This document shows positions 17,001 through 24,564 of a stretch of DNA of 40,051 bases, piece after piece. Origin of the DNA: CAIKLP01 sp039798705 (lineage in GTDB: Bacteria > Bacteroidota > Bacteroidia > Sphingobacteriales > Sphingobacteriaceae). The stretch covers positions 1 to 40,051 of the forward strand of contig JBDKFN010000011.1 in assembly GCA_039798705.1 (NCBI GenBank), written 5' to 3'. Each line of letters begins with the position of its first letter. The first letter of the stretch is position 1. Below the pieces are notes generated by a model. That model saw only the letters and a program-made list of their open reading frames with translations, ran no database searches and was not told where the DNA came from. The translations under genes and the position numbers were made by a program.

Positions 17001-17864
17001 TTAGTTATTTTGATAAAATAAATCGTCTGCTATTTTTTTTCTTTTTTCTACTCGAGCAGAAACAAAAATACTGATCTCGAATAACAAATATAATGGCGTT
17101 GCTACTAATAGCATAGTTGGCGCGTCAGGTGTAGGTGTAATAAATGCAGCTAGCAAAATAATAATAAAGAAAGAAATCCTTCTATTGCTACGCATAAATT
17201 TCGGAGTCATGATTCCTATTTTTGAAAGGAAATAAATGACGATAGGTAATTCGAATACGAGGCCGGTAGCCATTGTAAGTATTGCTACCGTTGAAAGATA
17301 GCTGTCTAGTGTAATTTGATTCACAATCTCCGAGCTAATCTCATAACTTCCTAAAAAATTAATAGACATAGGAGTAATGATATAGTACCCAAATAAAATT
17401 CCCGTTAAAAATAAAAATGAACCATAAAAAATTAATCCTCTCGCGTTCTTTCTTTCTTTTTTATTCAAGCCTGGTTTAACAAAATTCCATAATTCAAATA
17501 ATAAATAAGGGAACCCCATAATAAAGCCTGCATAAAATGCTGCTGTCAAGTGCAAGTTAAATTGCCCCGCCATCGTATTGTTCATGATGGTGAAATTTAT
17601 TTTATCTATACACAGCCCTGCATCTAGATTATAATAATTAGAAATTTCGCAAAGCTTACGATAGGTCCAGAAATCTGTTTTCTTTGGACCGAATATAATC
17701 GTATCAAATAAAATATCTTTATAAATGAATGCCGTTAATGCTAATGTAACAATCACTGCAGATGATCTTACCAAGTGCCAACGCAAAGCCTCCAGATGGT
17801 CTACAAAAGACATCTCAGAATTAGGGTTTGCTGCGCTGCGTATTTTTTTAAAAAAGTCTGACAT
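17001..17864 (-). CDS. tatC: Twin-arginine translocase subunit TatC
   Basis: A 287-residue inner-membrane protein with six expected membrane segments, the receptor core of the Tat pathway that exports folded proteins. Family motifs are SFVDHLEALRWHLVRS at the N-terminus, the phenylalanine/proline-rich segment YAGFIMGFPYLLFELWNFVKPGL, the KKERKNAR loop, and the end FIITPTPDAP-like stretch AAFITPTPDAPTMLLVATPL. The open frame extends to a TTG at 17876, but ATG 17864 (MSDFFKKI) is the family-like start and lies just below a promoter-like sequence. tatA/tatB are not nearby. It heads a run with rpiB, the M28 peptidase, the lutB-like gene and E1. Confidence 0.93.
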   Translation of the reverse strand: MSDFFKKIRSAANPNSEMSFVDHLEALRWHLVRSSAVIVTLALTAFIYKDILFDTIIFGPKKTDFWTYRKLCEISNYYNLDAGLCIDKINFTIMNNTMAGQFNLHLTAAFYAGFIMGFPYLLFELWNFVKPGLNKKERKNARGLIFYGSFLFLTGILFGYYIITPMSINFLGSYEISSEIVNQITLDSYLSTVAILTMATGLVFELPIVIYFLSKIGIMTPKFMRSNRRISFFIIILLAAFITPTPDAPTMLLVATPLYLLFEISIFVSARVEKRKKIADDLFYQNN

Positions 17865-17873
17865 ATAGGATAC

Positions 17874-17906
17874 CAAATTTAGGAAAGTATTTTAGATGAA
17901 CTCAAA
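17874..17906 (-). promoter_or_regulatory. Candidate tatC promoter with very short leader
   Basis: On the minus strand TTTG (17906-17903), a 21-base spacer and TAAATTTG (17881-17874) match the Bacteroidota promoter; the -7 box is perfect and the spacer is two longer than usual. The -7 box ends only 9 bases before the tatC ATG, so the transcript would be nearly leaderless. Confidence 0.4.
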
Positions 17907-17917
17907 TATTTATAAAT

Positions 17918-17945
17918 AAAAAAGCGAGCCTAGACTCGCTTTTTT
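17918..17945 (-). terminator. Terminator after accC
   Basis: An 11-bp perfect stem (17918-17928 with 17935-17945, core GCGAG/CTCGC) around a 6-base loop, flanked by A6 and T6. It closes the fatty-acid operon on the minus strand. The flanking A and T runs make it work in principle in both directions, but no plus-strand gene ends here. It overlaps the last base of the accC stop region. Confidence 0.85.
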
Positions 17946-19257
17946 ATTTATTCTGAAAATTACCTGCTCTAAATTCTGGATCTTTTAACAGTTTTAGGTG
18001 AAAAGGGATTGTTGTTTTAACGCCTTCGATCACAAATTCGCTCAATGCTCTTTCCATTGTGGAAATCGCTTCTTCTCTGGTTTGCGCAACAGTTATCAGT
18101 TTTGCAATCATTGAGTCGTAGTTTGAAGGAATCATATAGCCTGCGTATACATGTGTATCTACGCGCACTCCGTGACCTCCTGGGCTATGGAAATTAGTAA
18201 TCTTACCCGGAGATGGTCTGAAATTGTTCCATGGATCTTCCGCGTTAATTCTGCATTCTATCGCATGCATTGTTGGCTCATAGTTTTTACCAGAGATGGC
18301 AATACCTGCTGCTACTTTAATTTGTTCTTTGATTAAATCGAAGTTGATTACTTCTTCAGTTACTGGGTGTTCTACTTGAATACGGGTATTCATTTCCATA
18401 AAGTAGAAATTACGGTGTTTGTCTACTAAAAATTCAACGGTACCAGCTCCCTCGTAATTAACCGCTTTAGCTCCTTTTATCGCAGCATCTCCCATTTTTT
18501 TGCGCAACTCTGCAGTCATAAATGGAGAAGGCGATTCTTCAACTAACTTTTGATGACGTCTTTGAATAGAACAATCTCTCTCAGACAAATGGCAAACTTT
18601 ACCAAATTGGTCACCTATAATTTGAATTTCAATATGTCTTGGGTCTTCAATGAATTTTTCTAAATAAATCCCATCGTTACCAAATGCGGCACCTGCTTCT
18701 TGTCTAGCGGAATCCCATGCGCCTTCAAACTCTTCGTCCTTCCAAACAATACGCATACCTCTGCCACCACCACCAGCTGTTGCTTTTAATATAATTGGGT
18801 AGCCAATTTCGTTTGCAATTACAATTCCTTGTTTTACATCGGTCAATAAACCTTCAGAACCAGGAATGGTAGGTACACCAGCTGCTTTCATGGTATCTTT
18901 CGCAGATGCTTTGTCGCCCATTCCGTTGATTTGCTCTGGAGTAGCGCCAATAAATTTAATTCCATAATCGCGGCAAATTTGAGAAAACTTAGCATTTTCT
19001 GACAAGAAACCGTAACCTGGATGAATGGCATCTGCATTGGTAATTTCTGCAGCAGAAATTAAATGCGGAATACTTAAATAAGAATCTTTACTAGGTGCAG
19101 GACCAATACACACTGCTTCGTCAGCGAATCGAACATGTAAGCTATCGCGATCTGCAGTTGAATAAACTGCAACCGTTTTGATGCCCATTTCTTTACATGT
19201 ACGAATAATTCGCAATGCAATTTCGCCTCTATTGGCAATTAATATTTTTTTGAACAT
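17944..19257 (-). CDS. accC: Acetyl-CoA carboxylase, biotin carboxylase subunit
   Basis: A 437-residue ATP-grasp enzyme that carboxylates the biotin of AccB using bicarbonate and ATP, the first half-reaction of fatty acid synthesis. Motifs in order: KILIANRGEIALRI at the N-terminus, the ATP-binding GGGGRGM (162-168), RDCSIQRRHQKLVEE (from 227), and MEMNTRIQVEHPVTEE (from 287) with the metal and bicarbonate residues. It ends ...EFRAGNFQNK, roughly ten residues short of the usual T-x-F/Y-L-E tail, and the stop runs straight into the terminator; the catalytic part is intact. Last gene of the operon, 52 bases after accB, which is the usual accBC pairing. Confidence 0.95.
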   Translation of the reverse strand: MFKKILIANRGEIALRIIRTCKEMGIKTVAVYSTADRDSLHVRFADEAVCIGPAPSKDSYLSIPHLISAAEITNADAIHPGYGFLSENAKFSQICRDYGIKFIGATPEQINGMGDKASAKDTMKAAGVPTIPGSEGLLTDVKQGIVIANEIGYPIILKATAGGGGRGMRIVWKDEEFEGAWDSARQEAGAAFGNDGIYLEKFIEDPRHIEIQIIGDQFGKVCHLSERDCSIQRRHQKLVEESPSPFMTAELRKKMGDAAIKGAKAVNYEGAGTVEFLVDKHRNFYFMEMNTRIQVEHPVTEEVINFDLIKEQIKVAAGIAISGKNYEPTMHAIECRINAEDPWNNFRPSPGKITNFHSPGGHGVRVDTHVYAGYMIPSNYDSMIAKLITVAQTREEAISTMERALSEFVIEGVKTTIPFHLKLLKDPEFRAGNFQNK

Positions 19258-19309
19258 GATAGCTTTTGAATTTTTAAAAACAATTAAAGCAATATTATCA
19301 ATGTATAAA

Positions 19310-19789
19310 TTACATTGGCTCTACTAAGAATAATGGTTGATCGTATTCAATTGGAGAAGCATTATCGACTAAAATTTTAACAATTTTACCAGAAATTTCC
19401 GCTTCAATTTCATTGAATAATTTCATTGCTTCAATTACGCAAAGTACATTACCTGGTCCAATTTTATCACCCACATTTACAAATGCTGGCTTGTCTGGTG
19501 ATCCAGAACGATAGAATGTTCCAATCATTGGCGATTTAATGGTAATTAAATTTGCATTCTCAGCAGGCGCTGCAGCTGGTGTTGCCGCAGCAGGTGCAGC
19601 GCCTGCTGCTACTGCTACAGGAGCTGGGCTTGCCGCTACTTGTACTGGTGCTGCTTGCATGTTTATCAATGCAGGCGCATTACCTTGCGCTTTAATAGTT
19701 AGTTTAAAATCTTTTCTGTCAATAGACACTTCGCTTACACCAGATTTTGCTACAAACTTGATGAGCTCTTGTATTTCTTTAATATCCAT
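19310..19789 (-). CDS. accB: Biotin carboxyl carrier protein of acetyl-CoA carboxylase
   Basis: A 159-residue BCCP. The N-terminal part (MDIKEIQELIKFVAKSGVSE) is the AccB oligomerisation segment, followed by a flexible Ala/Pro/Val-rich linker (about 38-78) and a biotinyl domain. The biotin-accepting lysine is Lys123 in VIEAMKLFNEIEAE. The frame extends 28 codons further up to 19873, but that extension overlaps fabH and has no family match; ATG 19789 is the start. It lies 22 bases after fabH and before accC, whose product loads carboxyl groups onto it. Confidence 0.95.
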   Translation of the reverse strand: MDIKEIQELIKFVAKSGVSEVSIDRKDFKLTIKAQGNAPALINMQAAPVQVAASPAPVAVAAGAAPAAATPAAAPAENANLITIKSPMIGTFYRSGSPDKPAFVNVGDKIGPGNVLCVIEAMKLFNEIEAEISGKIVKILVDNASPIEYDQPLFLVEPM

Positions 19790-19811
19790 ATCGATTATTT
19801 TAAATTTAAAT

Positions 19812-20813
19812 TTAATTATTTGTATCGTAGGCCCATTTAATATAAACAGCGCCCCATGTAAATCCGCCACCAAAAGCAGCCAATATAATATTGTCTCCTT
19901 TTTTTAATTGACTTTCCCATTCCCATAAACATAAAGGAATAGTTCCGTTTGTGGTATTACCATAACGGTGAATATTTAACATCACTTTATCGCTTCCAAT
20001 TCCCATTCTATTTGCAGTAGCGTCAATGATTCTTTTGTTTGCTTGATGTGGTACCAACCAGGCAATGTCATCTGCAACTAAATGGTTCTTCTCCATAATT
20101 TCTGCAGAAACTTCTGCCATGTTTGTTACAGCAAACTTATAAACAGATTGACCTTCTTGGTATACGTAATGTTCTTTTGCTTCAACGGTTTCGTGTGATG
20201 CTGGCTTTGCAGAACCACCTGCTTTTTGGTGTAAATGTACTCTGCCAGAACCATCACTTTTTAAAATTGCATCCATGATACCATTTTCGTCTGTTGCTGG
20301 TTCTAATAAAACAGCTCCAGCACCATCTCCAAAAATAATACAGGTTGTGCGATCTTCGTAATTGATGATCGAAGACATTTTATCTCCACCAACAACCACA
20401 ATTTTTTTATAAGCACCTGCTTCAATAAATTTTGAGGCAGTAGTTAAAGCATAAATAAAACCAGAACAAGCTGCGTTGATATCAAAACCAAATGCGTTTT
20501 TAGCGCCAATTTTATCAGTAATAATATTTGCAGTTGCAGGGAATTGCATGTCTGGGGTAGTAGTAGCGCAAATCAACAAATCGATTTCACTTGCATCAAT
20601 TCCTTTTTTTGCAAGCAAGCCTTGAACGGCTGCAGCACCCATATCAGAGGTGCCTTTACCTTCGCCTTTTAAAATTCTTCTTTCTTGAATTCCAGTTCTT
20701 GATTGAATCCACTCGTCTGTGGTATCAACCATTACTTCTAATTCTTTATTCGTAAGAACGTATTCTGGAACATATCCAAATACTCCGGTAATGGCTGCGC
20801 GAGGTTTCTCCAT
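19812..20813 (-). CDS. fabH: 3-oxoacyl-[acyl-carrier-protein] synthase III (KAS III)
   Basis: A 333-residue thiolase-fold enzyme that starts fatty acid synthesis by condensing an acyl-CoA primer with malonyl-ACP. The Cys-His-Asn triad is visible: Cys116 in DINAACSGFIYAL, His256 in VPHQANKRIIDA and Asn286 in HRYGNTTNGTIPL. The N-terminal TTDEWIQSRTGIQERR is typical. In organisms with branched fatty acids FabH prefers branched primers derived from branched-chain 2-oxo acids, which would fit a nearby branched-chain-type E1, but primer choice cannot be read here. It sits 7 bases after plsX and 22 before accB. Confidence 0.95.
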   Translation of the reverse strand: MEKPRAAITGVFGYVPEYVLTNKELEVMVDTTDEWIQSRTGIQERRILKGEGKGTSDMGAAAVQGLLAKKGIDASEIDLLICATTTPDMQFPATANIITDKIGAKNAFGFDINAACSGFIYALTTASKFIEAGAYKKIVVVGGDKMSSIINYEDRTTCIIFGDGAGAVLLEPATDENGIMDAILKSDGSGRVHLHQKAGGSAKPASHETVEAKEHYVYQEGQSVYKFAVTNMAEVSAEIMEKNHLVADDIAWLVPHQANKRIIDATANRMGIGSDKVMLNIHRYGNTTNGTIPLCLWEWESQLKKGDNIILAAFGGGFTWGAVYIKWAYDTNN

Positions 20814-20820
20814 TTATTTT

Positions 20821-21759
20821 TTAATTGAATGCCGCTTTAATTTTTTCAGTCAAATTTGTACTCACCATTTCTTTGGCAAGTAAAATTAAATTCTTTATTG
20901 CGATATCGTTTGAAATTCCATGTCCTACAACAACTGGAGCATTAACGCCAAGTACAGGGCTGCCACCATAATTCTCGTAATTTAAACGAGCAAAAAATGG
21001 CGCATCCATTCCTTTTCCAGCGGTCATATCGTGAAAAGTTTCTGAAAGTTTCAATACTATATTGCCTGTAAATCCATCGCAAACAATTACATCAGCTTTG
21101 TCGTTGAATAAATCACGACCTTCAATGTTTCCAATAAAATTGATGTTTGCGGTTTCTTTTAAAAGCGGATAAGTTGCTTGTGTAAGTATATTTCCTTTTT
21201 CTGCTTCTTCGCCAATATTCAGCAAGCCTACTTTTGGGTTTTTGATGCCAAATAATATTTCAGAAACCAATGAGCCTAAAATAGCAAATTGAACTAGTAA
21301 TTCTGGTTTACAATCGGCATTTGCACCAACGTCCAAGATGACACCAAATCCACCGTTTTCTTTAGGTAAATAAGAGCAAATTGCTGGTCTGCTCATGCCA
21401 GGAATCGCTTTAACGCTAAACATCGAGCCCACTAACATGGCACCCGAATTTCCTGCACTTGCAAAGGCATCAATTGTGCCTTCTTTAAGCATTTGGAATC
21501 CAATACTTAAACTTGAATTTGGTTTTTGTGATAGGGCACGAGTAGGGTGTTCTCCCATTTCGATAACCTGGTCTGCATGGACAAAGTCGAACAAACTAGC
21601 GTCCACTCCGTTTTCTGCAAGAATGGATTTAGTAATTGGTTCGTCGCCAATCAGGACAATTCTACAATCAGATGGAACTTCTTTTAAAGCTAAAATTGCT
21701 CCCAAGGTTGTAGCCTTAGGAGCAAAATCTCCACCCATAATATCAATTCCTATTTTCAT
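20821..21759 (-). CDS. plsX: Phosphate acyltransferase PlsX
   Basis: A 312-residue enzyme converting acyl-ACP and phosphate to acyl-phosphate, the donor for PlsY at the first step of phospholipid synthesis. The N-terminal IGIDIMGGDFAPK and the inner ASAGNSGAMLVGSMF, DVGANADCKPELLVQFA and VCDGFTGNIVLKLSE are PlsX signatures. Length is normal. The ATG at 21759 is preceded by no purine-rich ribosome-binding site. It lies 17 bases after rpmF and 7 before fabH, the classic rpmF-plsX-fabH order. Confidence 0.95.
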   Translation of the reverse strand: MKIGIDIMGGDFAPKATTLGAILALKEVPSDCRIVLIGDEPITKSILAENGVDASLFDFVHADQVIEMGEHPTRALSQKPNSSLSIGFQMLKEGTIDAFASAGNSGAMLVGSMFSVKAIPGMSRPAICSYLPKENGGFGVILDVGANADCKPELLVQFAILGSLVSEILFGIKNPKVGLLNIGEEAEKGNILTQATYPLLKETANINFIGNIEGRDLFNDKADVIVCDGFTGNIVLKLSETFHDMTAGKGMDAPFFARLNYENYGGSPVLGVNAPVVVGHGISNDIAIKNLILLAKEMVSTNLTEKIKAAFN

Positions 21760-21776
21760 TAGGAGAGTGATTAATG

Positions 21777-21965
21777 TTAGTTAGCAGCGTTTTCTACAAT
21801 CATTTTGCCTTTGTAGTATAAGTTTCCGTCTACTTTATAGGCTCTATGAGGCATGTGTACTGTTCCAGTAGTTTGACAAACCACTAATGCAGGTGCTTCT
21901 GCTTTGTAATGTGTTCTTCTTTTGTCTCTTCTCGATTTCGAGATTTTGCGTTTTGGATGTGGCAT
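21777..21965 (-). CDS. rpmF: 50S ribosomal protein L32
   Basis: A 62-residue basic ribosomal protein opening MPHPKRKISKSRRDKRRTHY, with the family segment ALVVCQTTGTVHMPHRAY. Only one cysteine remains (in VVCQTTG), so this is a zinc-free (C-minus) L32, lacking the four-cysteine ribbon seen in other bacteria. It lies between the DUF177 gene and plsX, a conserved link between ribosome and lipid synthesis. Confidence 0.96.
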   Translation of the reverse strand: MPHPKRKISKSRRDKRRTHYKAEAPALVVCQTTGTVHMPHRAYKVDGNLYYKGKMIVENAAN

Positions 21966-21991
21966 TTTGCTACAAATTTAAATGGTAATAA

Positions 21992-22537
21992 TTATTTTCC
22001 TGTTAATTTCTTTAACGCCTCCCATCTGGGGTCTATGACCTCATTTGCTTGGTCTGTTGATTTTTCGACAGATAGTTTTTCAAGAATGGCCAGTGTTTCT
22101 TTGTTACAACCTGGAGTGCCGTTGGGCAGATCTGGGTGTTTGTGAACAAAAGGTACTGAAAGAATAATGAATTCATAAATGTAATTCGCAACATTTATTT
22201 GATGCTCATGCGTTGACAAAACAACTACTTCGTCTGAGTTTTCAAATTCTTCTTCTCCTAACTTAAAAATCAATCTTTCTTCCGTTTCCATTGGATAATC
22301 AAAATCGTCGGTGCATCTGTCGCATGTTAGGCTAACAGTTCCTGTTATTTTGAAATCAAGCACAAATAGCGTCTCTTGTTTGTTAAACTCGAGTTTTACT
22401 TTTAATGCTCCCAATTTTACTGGCGAATAATCAAATTCGTCAAAGAACGATTTATCTACATCAAATTCGAAATCGTGTTTCCCGAGTTTTAGGCTTGTGA
22501 AAACAATAGAAAAAGGTTTTAACTTGTTCAATTTCAA
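21992..22537 (-). CDS. DUF177 (YceD-like) protein
   Basis: A 181-residue YceD/DUF177-family protein. The conserved core is LTCDRCTDDFDYPMETEE, followed by an acidic stretch and a C-terminal block with PDLPNGTPGCNK and DPRWEALKKL. YceD relatives are nearly always encoded beside rpmF; plant homologues are linked to 23S rRNA maturation, so a role in large-subunit assembly is likely. The start is TTG at 22537: a stop codon lies two codons further up with no ATG between, and the protein opening fits the family. A second TTG two codons in is an alternative. A promoter-like sequence ends about 15 bases upstream. First gene of the six-gene operon. Confidence 0.87.
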   Translation of the reverse strand: MKLNKLKPFSIVFTSLKLGKHDFEFDVDKSFFDEFDYSPVKLGALKVKLEFNKQETLFVLDFKITGTVSLTCDRCTDDFDYPMETEERLIFKLGEEEFENSDEVVVLSTHEHQINVANYIYEFIILSVPFVHKHPDLPNGTPGCNKETLAILEKLSVEKSTDQANEVIDPRWEALKKLTGK

Positions 22538-22552
22538 ATTTTAATTAGCCCG

Positions 22553-22583
22553 CAAATGTATAAAAACTAATTGGATAATGAAA
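22553..22583 (-). promoter_or_regulatory. Candidate promoter of the DUF177-rpmF-plsX-fabH-accBC operon
   Basis: On the minus strand TTTC (22583-22580), exactly 19 bases, then TACATTTG (22560-22553), a perfect match to the Bacteroidota -7 element and three of four at -33. Transcription would begin about 10 bases before the TTG start of the DUF177 gene, giving a short leader. It also argues that the operon is transcribed separately from pdxA upstream. Confidence 0.5.
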
Positions 22584-22604
22584 GCAGATTAGCTCCTTTT
22601 TCAT

Positions 22605-23669
22605 TTATTCGCCCTTATCTTTCGTTAATTTGTGAATTTTTAAGGGGTTTTCGTTAATTTCTTGATGAATTTTGCGATTTTTCACCAAATCAATGGCTAA
22701 GTAAATGGCTTCTCTAAATGAGCTTTCATTAGCTAAATTCTTTCCCGCAATGTCGTAACCTGTTCCGTGAGCAGGAGATGTTCTTACAAAGGGCAAACCA
22801 GCAGTAAAATTAGTCCCACTGTCAAAAGAAAGGCTTTTAAATGGAATCAATCCTTGGTCATGGTACATGGCAAGAACGGCATCAAACTCTTTGTAACTGT
22901 GTTTCCCAAAAAAACCATCTGCTGGATATGGTCCGAAAGCGAGTATTTGATGCGCATTCGCTTTTTGAATTGCTGGAATAATAACTGTTTCTTCTTCTTT
23001 TCCAAGCGCGCCACCATCACCAGCATGAGGATTGAGTCCTAAAACTGCAATTTTTGGCTTTCTGATGCCAAAATCCATTTTTAAAGTATTTGCTAGGAGG
23101 GTAATTTTATGGCTTAACTTCTCAATGTGTAAATGACTAGAAACTTCTTTTAAAGGAATGTGACCAGTAGCCACGCCAATTTTTAATTCGTTACTTATCA
23201 TTAACATCAAAGAATCTTTGAGCTCTGCTTTAGATTGTAAATATTCAGTATGCCCTGGAAAAGCAAAACCTGCTTCTTGAATGCTGTGCTTATTAATTGG
23301 CAAAGTTACTAGCGCGTCAATTTTGCCAGCTTTTAAATCATCGGTTGCCTTTTCAAGCGCATCAAATGCGTATTTTCCAGCTATGCTGGTGCCAATGCCC
23401 ATGTCTATTTTACCTTCTTCGGCCCAAACGTTAATTAAATTGGCTCTTTTAGGGTTTGCTTGGCTGGCTTCGTTGATAATGTTAAAACTAAAATCTTGAA
23501 TGCCTAATAATTTGCGATGAAAAGAAGTAGCCTTTGAAGATCCGTATACAATTGGTGTGCACAAATCAAAAATTCTTGCATCTAGAAAGGTTTTAAGCAT
23601 TACTTCAATACCTATTCCATTAATATCTCCGATGCTTATACCTATTTTTATTTTTTCTGAATCGCTCAT
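22605..23669 (-). CDS. pdxA: 4-hydroxythreonine-4-phosphate dehydrogenase
   Basis: A 354-residue NAD-dependent enzyme of the DXP-dependent pyridoxal phosphate pathway; its product feeds PdxJ. The three metal-binding histidines are His170 (VATGHIPLKEV), His215 (LNPHAGDGG) and His270 (AMYHDQGLIPFK), spaced as in E. coli PdxA. The N-terminus IKIGISIGDINGIGIEV is typical. It is divergent from rsmA, as in many genomes where pdxA and ksgA are neighbours (in E. coli they are co-directional). A gap of 67 bases with a promoter candidate separates it from the DUF177 gene. Confidence 0.94.
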   Translation of the reverse strand: MSDSEKIKIGISIGDINGIGIEVMLKTFLDARIFDLCTPIVYGSSKATSFHRKLLGIQDFSFNIINEASQANPKRANLINVWAEEGKIDMGIGTSIAGKYAFDALEKATDDLKAGKIDALVTLPINKHSIQEAGFAFPGHTEYLQSKAELKDSLMLMISNELKIGVATGHIPLKEVSSHLHIEKLSHKITLLANTLKMDFGIRKPKIAVLGLNPHAGDGGALGKEEETVIIPAIQKANAHQILAFGPYPADGFFGKHSYKEFDAVLAMYHDQGLIPFKSLSFDSGTNFTAGLPFVRTSPAHGTGYDIAGKNLANESSFREAIYLAIDLVKNRKIHQEINENPLKIHKLTKDKGE

Positions 23670-23714
23670 AATCTATATTTTGATGGTGCAAGATTTGCCC
23701 CAAATTTGAATTGA

Positions 23715-23746
23715 TTTCTTAGTTCAGCGCAAATTAATTAAAATTG
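23715..23746 (+). promoter_or_regulatory. Candidate rsmA promoter
   Basis: TTTC at 23715-23718, a 20-base spacer and TAAAATTG at 23739-23746 approximate the Bacteroidota pattern with one mismatch in each box, 23 bases before the ATG. Weak, since the region is very AT-rich. Confidence 0.25.
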
Positions 23747-23769
23747 TCAGGATTAATAAAACCAATTTC

Positions 23770-24564
23770 ATGCAAGTTAGGGCAAAAAAGTTTTTAGGAC
23801 AGCATTTTTTAACAGATAAAAACATTGCTCAAAAAATAGTCATGGCACTTCAAACGAGCCAAGACCATGTATTAAAAGTGCTTGAAGTTGGTCCAGGCAT
23901 GGGCGTTTTGACAGATTTTATGGTTAACAACCCATTGCTTTCTTTGAGTGTAATTGATATTGATAGAGAATCAATTGCCTATTTAGAAAAAAAATACCCT
24001 TTACTAGGAGATCGCATTATTTCAGGAGACTTTTTAGCATATTCTTTTGATCAAATAGCTAAACCAGGCGAGCCATTTGCCGTAATTGGCAATTTCCCTT
24101 ATAATATTTCATCTCAAATATTATTTAAAGTAATCGACAATAAGGAAAAAGTAAACCAAGTTGTTGGGATGTTTCAGAAAGAAGTAGCGGAAAGGATTGT
24201 CGCAAAAGCAGGTACAAAAGAATATGGAATTCTAAGTGTTTTAATGCAAGCAGATTTTCACATCGAATATTTATTTACCGTAAACCCTGGTGTTTTTAAT
24301 CCTCCACCAAAAGTAAAATCTGCAGTAATTTCTGCTGTAAGAAGAACCGATGATATATATGAAGGCGCGAACGAAAATTTATTCAGAGAAATTGTAAAAG
24401 CAGCATTCAATCAACGAAGAAAAACATTACGCAATGCATTGAGAAAATATTTAAATCCAGAAATACAAGACACAGATATTTTTGATTTGAGAGCGGAAAG
24501 ATTGTCAGTTAGCGACTTTGTTTTTTTGACTAAATTAATTTCAAAAAAGTCAGATGGAAAATAA
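23770..24564 (+). CDS. rsmA: 16S rRNA dimethyladenosine transferase RsmA (KsgA)
   Basis: A 264-residue SAM-dependent enzyme dimethylating A1518 and A1519 near the 3' end of 16S rRNA, late in 30S assembly. Motifs: KKFLGQHFLTDKNIAQKIV at the N-terminus, SAM-binding VLEVGPGMGVLTD (37-49), and the catalytic GNFPYNISSQI (107-117) with NFPY in place of the NLPY of E. coli, a change that keeps the stacking aromatic. The C-terminal FNPPPKVKSAV and AFNQRRKTLRNAL are family marks. It overlaps the following dehydrogenase gene by 11 bases. Confidence 0.95.
   Translation: MQVRAKKFLGQHFLTDKNIAQKIVMALQTSQDHVLKVLEVGPGMGVLTDFMVNNPLLSLSVIDIDRESIAYLEKKYPLLGDRIISGDFLAYSFDQIAKPGEPFAVIGNFPYNISSQILFKVIDNKEKVNQVVGMFQKEVAERIVAKAGTKEYGILSVLMQADFHIEYLFTVNPGVFNPPPKVKSAVISAVRRTDDIYEGANENLFREIVKAAFNQRRKTLRNALRKYLNPEIQDTDIFDLRAERLSVSDFVFLTKLISKKSDGK

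Noticed and set aside
17865..17876. TTG 17876 as tatC start
   Set aside because: It lies inside the -7 promoter-like box and adds four residues not seen in the family; ATG 17864 fits better.
19790..19873. 28-codon N-terminal extension of accB
   Set aside because: It overlaps the end of fabH in another frame; MDIKEIQEL is the normal AccB start.
19539..19907. Plus-strand Ala-rich open frame opposite accB
   Set aside because: It is the reverse strand of the Ala/Pro-rich linker of AccB and has no start context or family match.
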